This document shows, one piece after another, positions 58,140-64,000 of a DNA stretch of 64,000 bases. The translations under genes and the position numbers were made by a program. Under the pieces are notes generated by a model. The model saw nothing but the letters and a program-made list of their open reading frames with translations, was not told where the DNA came from and searched no databases. The stretch spans positions 1-64,000 of the forward strand of contig JARHXX010000010.1 in the NCBI GenBank assembly GCA_029269125.1. The letters are read 5' to 3'. The stretch is from Kiritimatiellaeota bacterium B1221 (GTDB taxonomy: Bacteria > Verrucomicrobiota > Kiritimatiellia > SS1-B-03-39 > UBA6053). Every line of letters begins with the position of its first letter. Positions within the stretch are counted from its first letter, which is position 1.

Positions 58140-59123
58140 TCAAACCCAAACCCCGCTTTGGGCGTCCGGATTGAAATAGCGTTCACGAATCGCGACATGC
58201 AATTGATTCATCTTTAACTGCAAGTCATCCAGGCACTCGTGCAGACCCATGCGGACAATTTCATCCACGGTCAAATAACTGAGTTCGGAAAGCAACTGAC
58301 CTGAACGCCGTTCGGCATCGTTATTGTACATACCCGCCGGCACCGAACCCAATTCCCGTAAAGAGGAGTCCGCCCGCTGAATGCAATGGCGGAGAGAACG
58401 GGGATTCTGACCATCCAACAGCAGATACTCAATAATCGCACGCGCCTCCACCGGGCCATATTTTTTCACGAAAGGCTCCATGCTGCTCGCCGAGCGCAAC
58501 AAGGCCGCCCATTGCAAATCATCCACCGCCGTACCCACTTCTTCCAGGCTGGGCAACAACAGGAAGTACCGGACATCCAGAATACGGGTGATCTTATCCG
58601 CACGCTCCAAATAAATGCCCAAATGAAAGAACCCCCAACTTTGGCCACGATATATATTGGCGTTCATCTGACCATAGTAATGCAGAATCCCGGTTTGGAT
58701 TTCCTGATAAAATTCGTGCGGATTCTCAAAAAAATGATTGGACCCGGAATCGTAAGATTTGACCATCAGATACAGTGAATTTAACTGCTCCCACATTTCC
58801 GGCGTCACCACATCCCGAATCGACCGGGCATTTTCCCGGGCGGAAGTCAGACAGGAAAGCATCGAATTGGGATTCGCAGTGTCAAAGGTCATGAATTGCA
58901 TGACATTCCGGGGCGTCACCTCCGAATAGGCATCCTTAAACAATTCATAGTCCCCGCTCACGTGGAGCAGAGATTCCCACTCATTGGAAAGTACCTGCGG
59001 AAGGTCCAGCATCAAATGCCAGTTCACATTCATCAACCGAACCGTATTTTCAACCCGCTCCACATAGCGGCTCATCCAGTAAACCGATTCCGCGACCCGA
59101 CTCAGTAAGATGTTCCCTTTCAT
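58140..59123 (-). CDS. Alpha-E domain protein
   Basis: 327 aa, all-helical. The opening LLSRVAESVYWMSRYVERVE and the second repeat-like segment WGFFHLGIYLERADKITRIL with a conserved acidic/Arg pattern define the alpha-E (DUF403) family. It partners the ATP-grasp protein encoded just upstream, whose stop overlaps its start (ATGA). The role is unknown; the conserved cluster suggests peptide synthesis. Confidence 0.92.
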   Translation of the reverse strand: MKGNILLSRVAESVYWMSRYVERVENTVRLMNVNWHLMLDLPQVLSNEWESLLHVSGDYELFKDAYSEVTPRNVMQFMTFDTANPNSMLSCLTSARENARSIRDVVTPEMWEQLNSLYLMVKSYDSGSNHFFENPHEFYQEIQTGILHYYGQMNANIYRGQSWGFFHLGIYLERADKITRILDVRYFLLLPSLEEVGTAVDDLQWAALLRSASSMEPFVKKYGPVEARAIIEYLLLDGQNPRSLRHCIQRADSSLRELGSVPAGMYNNDAERRSGQLLSELSYLTVDEIVRMGLHECLDDLQLKMNQLHVAIRERYFNPDAQSGVWV

Positions 59124-60607
59124 GACTCTTCTCCCTGTTCCCGCAACACCCAGGTATCTTTACTGCCGCCCCCTTGCGAAGAGTTTACCACCAAAGACCC
59201 TTTTTTCATGGCCACGCGGGTAAGACCACCGGGCATGACTTTAATCTCTTTACCATACAGAACAAAAGGACGTAAATCGAGATGCCGGCCTTCCATACGC
59301 TCGGCATCCGACATGAGGACCGGTGCCCGTGAAAGGGACAACGTAGGCTGCGCAATATATCCACGCGGGTTGGCAAGAATCAGATCCTTGAATTTCGCCT
59401 GTTCCTTTTTGGTCGACGATGGGCCAATGAGCATGCCATATCCCCCGGCACCATCCGCCTCCTTGACCACCAGCTTATCTAAATGATCCAACACATGGGA
59501 TTTTTCCTCCTCACGGCTACAAAGATAGGTCGGAACATTGGGCAGGATCGGATCTTCATCCAGATAGTATTTAATCATATCGGGGACATAGGCATAAACC
59601 ACCTTGTCATCCGCCACCCCCGGCCCCGGCATATTCGCAATGGCGACCCGCCCTTCCCGGAAAACATCCATTAAGCCGGCTACCCCCAATACCGAATCGG
59701 GACGGAACATTTCCGGATCCAAAAAGTCGGCATTGATGCGACGGTAAATCACATCCACCCGGCGCAGACCCTGGGTGGTTTTCATGCACACATACCCATT
59801 GGCAACCACCAGATCACGGCCTTCCACCAACTCCGCACCAATCTGCTGCGCCAAAAACGCATGCTCATAGTAAGCCGAATTGTAAATCCCGGGCGTCAGC
59901 ACCACAATGGTGGGAGACCCCTGACTGTCAGGACTCACCGCACACAAGGTCTGCAGCAACATTTCCGGATAGTCCGAAACGGGGCGAACCCCCATCTTAC
60001 TAAACACTTCAGGAAAAATCCGCTTCATCACCTGCCGGTTTGATAACACATACGAAACCCCGGAAGGACAACGCAAATTGTCCTCCAAAACAAAAAACTG
60101 TCCTTTGCCGTCCCGGACAATATCCGATCCGCTGATGTGACACCACACCCCCAAAGGAGGTTTTAAGCCTTCACAGCCCTGCATATAACCGGACGACGAA
60201 TAGACCACCCAATCCGGAATGATCTTGTCTTTCAGAATTTTCTTCTCCCCATAGACATCCTGCACAAATAAATTCAGAGCGGTAATACGCTGACGTAAGC
60301 CGCGCTCCACCACCTCCCAATCTTTTGCACTGATCACACGCGGAATAATATCGAAGGGAAATACTTTCTCGGCTCTGGATGCTTCTCCATACACCTGAAA
60401 GGTAATTCCCATACGCATCAGCGCGCGTTCGGCAGCCTGCTGACGTCCGGTCAGTTCGCCGAGCTGCATCTTCTCCAGCTTTTCCGCTAAAGTCATAAAT
60501 TCGGGTCGCATGATGCCGGGAGCCGAAAACAATTCATCGTAGAAGGCTTCCGGATCATACGAGGGTATAATCGGATTCGAAGTTGGTGGGGTCATGCAAA
60601 TGAACAT
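59120..60607 (-). CDS. Circularly permuted type-2 ATP-grasp protein
   Basis: 495 aa. Matches the standalone DUF404/407 family: DWVVYSSSGYMQGCEGLKPP, CPSGVSYVLSNRQVMKRIFP, VLTPGIYNSAYYEHAFLAQQ, VDVIYRRINADFLDPEMFRP and the nucleotide-binding LVVKEADGAGGYGMLIGPSS. It should form an amide bond using ATP with an unidentified substrate. First gene of the operon ATP-grasp, alpha-E, fused ATP-grasp/alpha-E, transglutaminase. The ATG at 60590 (MTPPTSNPI) is a possible shorter start. Confidence 0.93.
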   Translation of the reverse strand: MFICMTPPTSNPIIPSYDPEAFYDELFSAPGIMRPEFMTLAEKLEKMQLGELTGRQQAAERALMRMGITFQVYGEASRAEKVFPFDIIPRVISAKDWEVVERGLRQRITALNLFVQDVYGEKKILKDKIIPDWVVYSSSGYMQGCEGLKPPLGVWCHISGSDIVRDGKGQFFVLEDNLRCPSGVSYVLSNRQVMKRIFPEVFSKMGVRPVSDYPEMLLQTLCAVSPDSQGSPTIVVLTPGIYNSAYYEHAFLAQQIGAELVEGRDLVVANGYVCMKTTQGLRRVDVIYRRINADFLDPEMFRPDSVLGVAGLMDVFREGRVAIANMPGPGVADDKVVYAYVPDMIKYYLDEDPILPNVPTYLCSREEEKSHVLDHLDKLVVKEADGAGGYGMLIGPSSTKKEQAKFKDLILANPRGYIAQPTLSLSRAPVLMSDAERMEGRHLDLRPFVLYGKEIKVMPGGLTRVAMKKGSLVVNSSQGGGSKDTWVLREQGEES

Positions 60608-60712
60608 AGCATTTCAGATGCCAATACCGCAAAAACCCCTTTTTACGGCCATTCTTAACCACAATTTCGCAATCCGCTCAAAACCACAATACAATATCGT
60701 ATCTATAATTTA

Positions 60713-60741
60713 TTGTTAATACAAATATGTGGTCATAAAAA
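60713..60741 (+). promoter_or_regulatory. Candidate promoter of the UDP-glucose dehydrogenase gene
   Basis: TTGTTA (60713-60718), 17 nt, TAAAAA (60736-60741). It would give a leader of about 155 nt. The leader has an open frame in phase with the gene but no sign of coding; nothing else is recognised in 60608-60904. Confidence 0.4.
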
Positions 60742-60904
60742 AGGGTTGAGAGAGGCCAAAGAAATTCCAACCATGAAATCGACAGCACTTCAGAATTCCG
60801 GGGAAACAGGGATCGCCGCCAAAGAAATTGTGAAAGGAGCAAACTTCCTGCTTGATGCCACCGTCCTGTCGCTTAAAGATTCGAATTTAACTGGAGATTC
60901 CCTT

Positions 60905-62305
60905 ATGAAAATATGTTGTATTGGCGCTGGATATGTCGGCGGCCCCACCATGGCCATGATTGCTCATAAATGTCCGGATATCGACGTTCATGTCGTGGAT
61001 ATCAACCCTGAGCGCATCGCCGCATGGAATTCGGATGAGCTCCCCATTTTCGAACCCGGTCTGCAGGAGGTCGTCGAAGCCAATCGGGACCGCAATCTGT
61101 TTTTCTCCACCGAAGTCGATGCCCACATCAAAGATTCCGACATCATTTTCATCTCGGTGAATACGCCCACCAAAGTATACGGAGTGGGCAAAGGCAAAGC
61201 CGCTGATCTGAAATTTGTCGAGTTGTGTGCCCGCCGGATCGCGGAAGTGGCTGTCGGAGAGAAAATCATCGTCGAAAAATCCACACTGCCGGTCCGCACC
61301 GCGGAAACCATTAAACGCATTTTAGCCAACTCCCCGCACAAAGCCACCTTTCATGTCCTCTCCAATCCCGAGTTTTTGGCGGAAGGAACCGCAGTTGAAG
61401 ATTTGGAGAACCCGGACCGGGTCCTGATCGGTGGAGAATCCAAAGAAGCCATTCAAAAATTGGTCGATGTCTACGCCAACTGGGTGGACCGCGACAATAT
61501 TCTCACCACCAATCTCTGGTCTTCAGAACTATCTAAATTGGCCGCCAACGCCTTTCTCGCGCAGCGGATCAGCTCCATCAATGCCATGTCCGCCCTCTGC
61601 GAGGCCACCCAGGCGGATGTGGACGAAGTCGCTCACGCCATCGGTCAGGACAGCCGCATCGGACCTAAATTTCTGAAATCATCCGTTGGTTTCGGCGGAT
61701 CCTGCTTTCAAAAAGACATTTTGAACCTGGTGTACCTGTGCGAATTCTACGGACTCAAAGAAGTCGCGGAATACTGGGAACAAGTGGTCAAAATGAATGA
61801 CTACCAGAAAGAACGTTTTGCCCGGAATATGATTCGCACCATGTTCAATACCGTTTCCGGTAAACGCATCGCCATCTGGGGATGGGCCTTCAAAAAAGAT
61901 ACCAATGACACCCGGGAATCCGCGGCGATTTACGTCTGCCGTGACCTCCTGGTCGAACAGGCGACCCTCGCTGTTTACGACCCCAAAGTCACTGCCAAAC
62001 AAATCAGGCAGGACCTCGAATACGTATTTAAACAGGATAATGGTGAAATCAGCGAACGCGATAAAGAGCTGATCGAAAACAATATTATCATCTGTGACTC
62101 CGCCTTTGAGGCCGCCACCCAGGCCCATGGCGTGGCCGTAATGACCGAGTGGGACGAATTCAAAGACCTCGAGCCAGCCGATCTGTTTGACATTGTGTTT
62201 AAGCCCGCCTTCATCTTCGACGGACGCAACCTGCTGGATCACAAAAAATATATCGATACCGGTTTTGAAGTCTACGCCATCGGCAAAGGCTTGTTAGAAG
62301 AGTAA
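60905..62305 (+). CDS. ugd: UDP-glucose 6-dehydrogenase
   Basis: 466 aa from the ATG at 60905, with GGAG 8 nt upstream; the upstream in-frame extension is not conserved-looking and is rejected. Oxidises UDP-glucose to UDP-glucuronate with two NAD. Signs: NAD-binding [49 protein letters not shown] and the catalytic Cys in [13 protein letters not shown], then [15 protein letters not shown]. Length and motifs match the animal/plant-type enzymes (about 460-490 aa), a form also found in some bacteria. It starts the surface-glycan set. Confidence 0.95.
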   Translation: MKICCIGAGYVGGPTMAMIAHKCPDIDVHVVDINPERIAAWNSDELPIFEPGLQEVVEANRDRNLFFSTEVDAHIKDSDIIFISVNTPTKVYGVGKGKAADLKFVELCARRIAEVAVGEKIIVEKSTLPVRTAETIKRILANSPHKATFHVLSNPEFLAEGTAVEDLENPDRVLIGGESKEAIQKLVDVYANWVDRDNILTTNLWSSELSKLAANAFLAQRISSINAMSALCEATQADVDEVAHAIGQDSRIGPKFLKSSVGFGGSCFQKDILNLVYLCEFYGLKEVAEYWEQVVKMNDYQKERFARNMIRTMFNTVSGKRIAIWGWAFKKDTNDTRESAAIYVCRDLLVEQATLAVYDPKVTAKQIRQDLEYVFKQDNGEISERDKELIENNIIICDSAFEAATQAHGVAVMTEWDEFKDLEPADLFDIVFKPAFIFDGRNLLDHKKYIDTGFEVYAIGKGLLEE

Positions 62306-62489
62306 CGCAGGCACTTGTCTGCCGCAGGCATGATTCCTGCCTGCAGGAAAACAGGCCTTCAGGCAAAATGTCTGAGGGCTCCATTTTACCTATAAAATGA
62401 AGTTGTCCTCAAAAATCCGGAATGGTATCCCGAATTATCAAGGTAAAATGCTTTGTGGACAGACTCTTCACCAGAACAAATGTAAACTG

Positions 62490-64000
<1,511 letters not shown>

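Noticed and set aside
60713-60904. N-terminal extension of UDP-glucose dehydrogenase
   Set aside because: The conserved Rossmann start begins at 60905 with a good ribosome-binding site; the extension overlaps the likely promoter.

Overview
The window is about 30 kb of bacterial chromosome interrupted by a Mu-like transposable prophage of roughly 34 kb. The host looks like a member of the PVC group, most likely Verrucomicrobiota. The indications are two large eukaryotic-type Ser/Thr kinases with membrane anchors, one fused to a zinc ribbon, plus SSS and SulP transporters and an ATP-grasp/alpha-E/transglutaminase cluster. This is inference from gene content; there is no rRNA or other marker gene to confirm it.

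Left flank (1-10.8 kb): a tandem repeat, a family 4 glycosyltransferase, a GspE-N/MshEN-like protein next to the zinc-ribbon kinase, an RdgC-like protein, a decayed PIN-domain toxin, a TrmA/RlmD-type rRNA methyltransferase, an MFS carrier overlapping purC, and a two-gene operon (small membrane protein, MerR-like regulator).

Prophage (about 10.99-45.29 kb): the immunity region sits in the middle. A CI/LexA-type repressor (minus) and a Ner/Cro-like gene (plus) diverge from CTTAAG palindromic operators. Rightward lie a ParB-like gene, MuA-like transposase, MuB-like ATPase, DUF3164 and small early genes, then Mu F, G, I (with a nested Z-like scaffold), a decoration protein, T, gp36 and gp37. A tail module follows with a frameshifted chaperone and a tape measure. 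Leftward on the minus strand lie small membrane and zinc-ribbon proteins, a cargo gene, a lysis-position operon (TM/coiled-coil protein, alpha/beta hydrolase, lipoproteins, subtilase), then the Mu gp27, gp28 and gp29 equivalents. Head genes are therefore split between two divergent arms, unlike Mu. The terminase large subunit is in two overlapping ORFs and the small-subunit gene carries a one-base frameshift. Three visibly AT-rich insertions (17.8-19.2, 31.0-31.7 and 32.5-34.8 kb) are cargo; the last encodes an Mrr-type nuclease joined to a LamG-like domain plus two partners and is the best candidate for an undescribed defence-type cassette.

Right flank (45.4-64 kb): clpB with a clear sigma-70 promoter, amtB with a sigma-54-type promoter, a second kinase, SSS and SulP transporters, and an operon of two circularly permuted ATP-grasp proteins, alpha-E modules and a transglutaminase. 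A surface-polysaccharide set follows: UDP-glucose 6-dehydrogenase, a Gfo/Idh/MocA oxidoreductase and a truncated UDP-galactopyranose mutase at the window edge.

Two signals cut across these regions. One is a repeat built from three CGCTAAT heptamers spaced 10 and then 11 bp, found in both host and prophage. The other is an AAACCCGCCAGAG element placed 52-55 nt before four prophage structural-gene starts.
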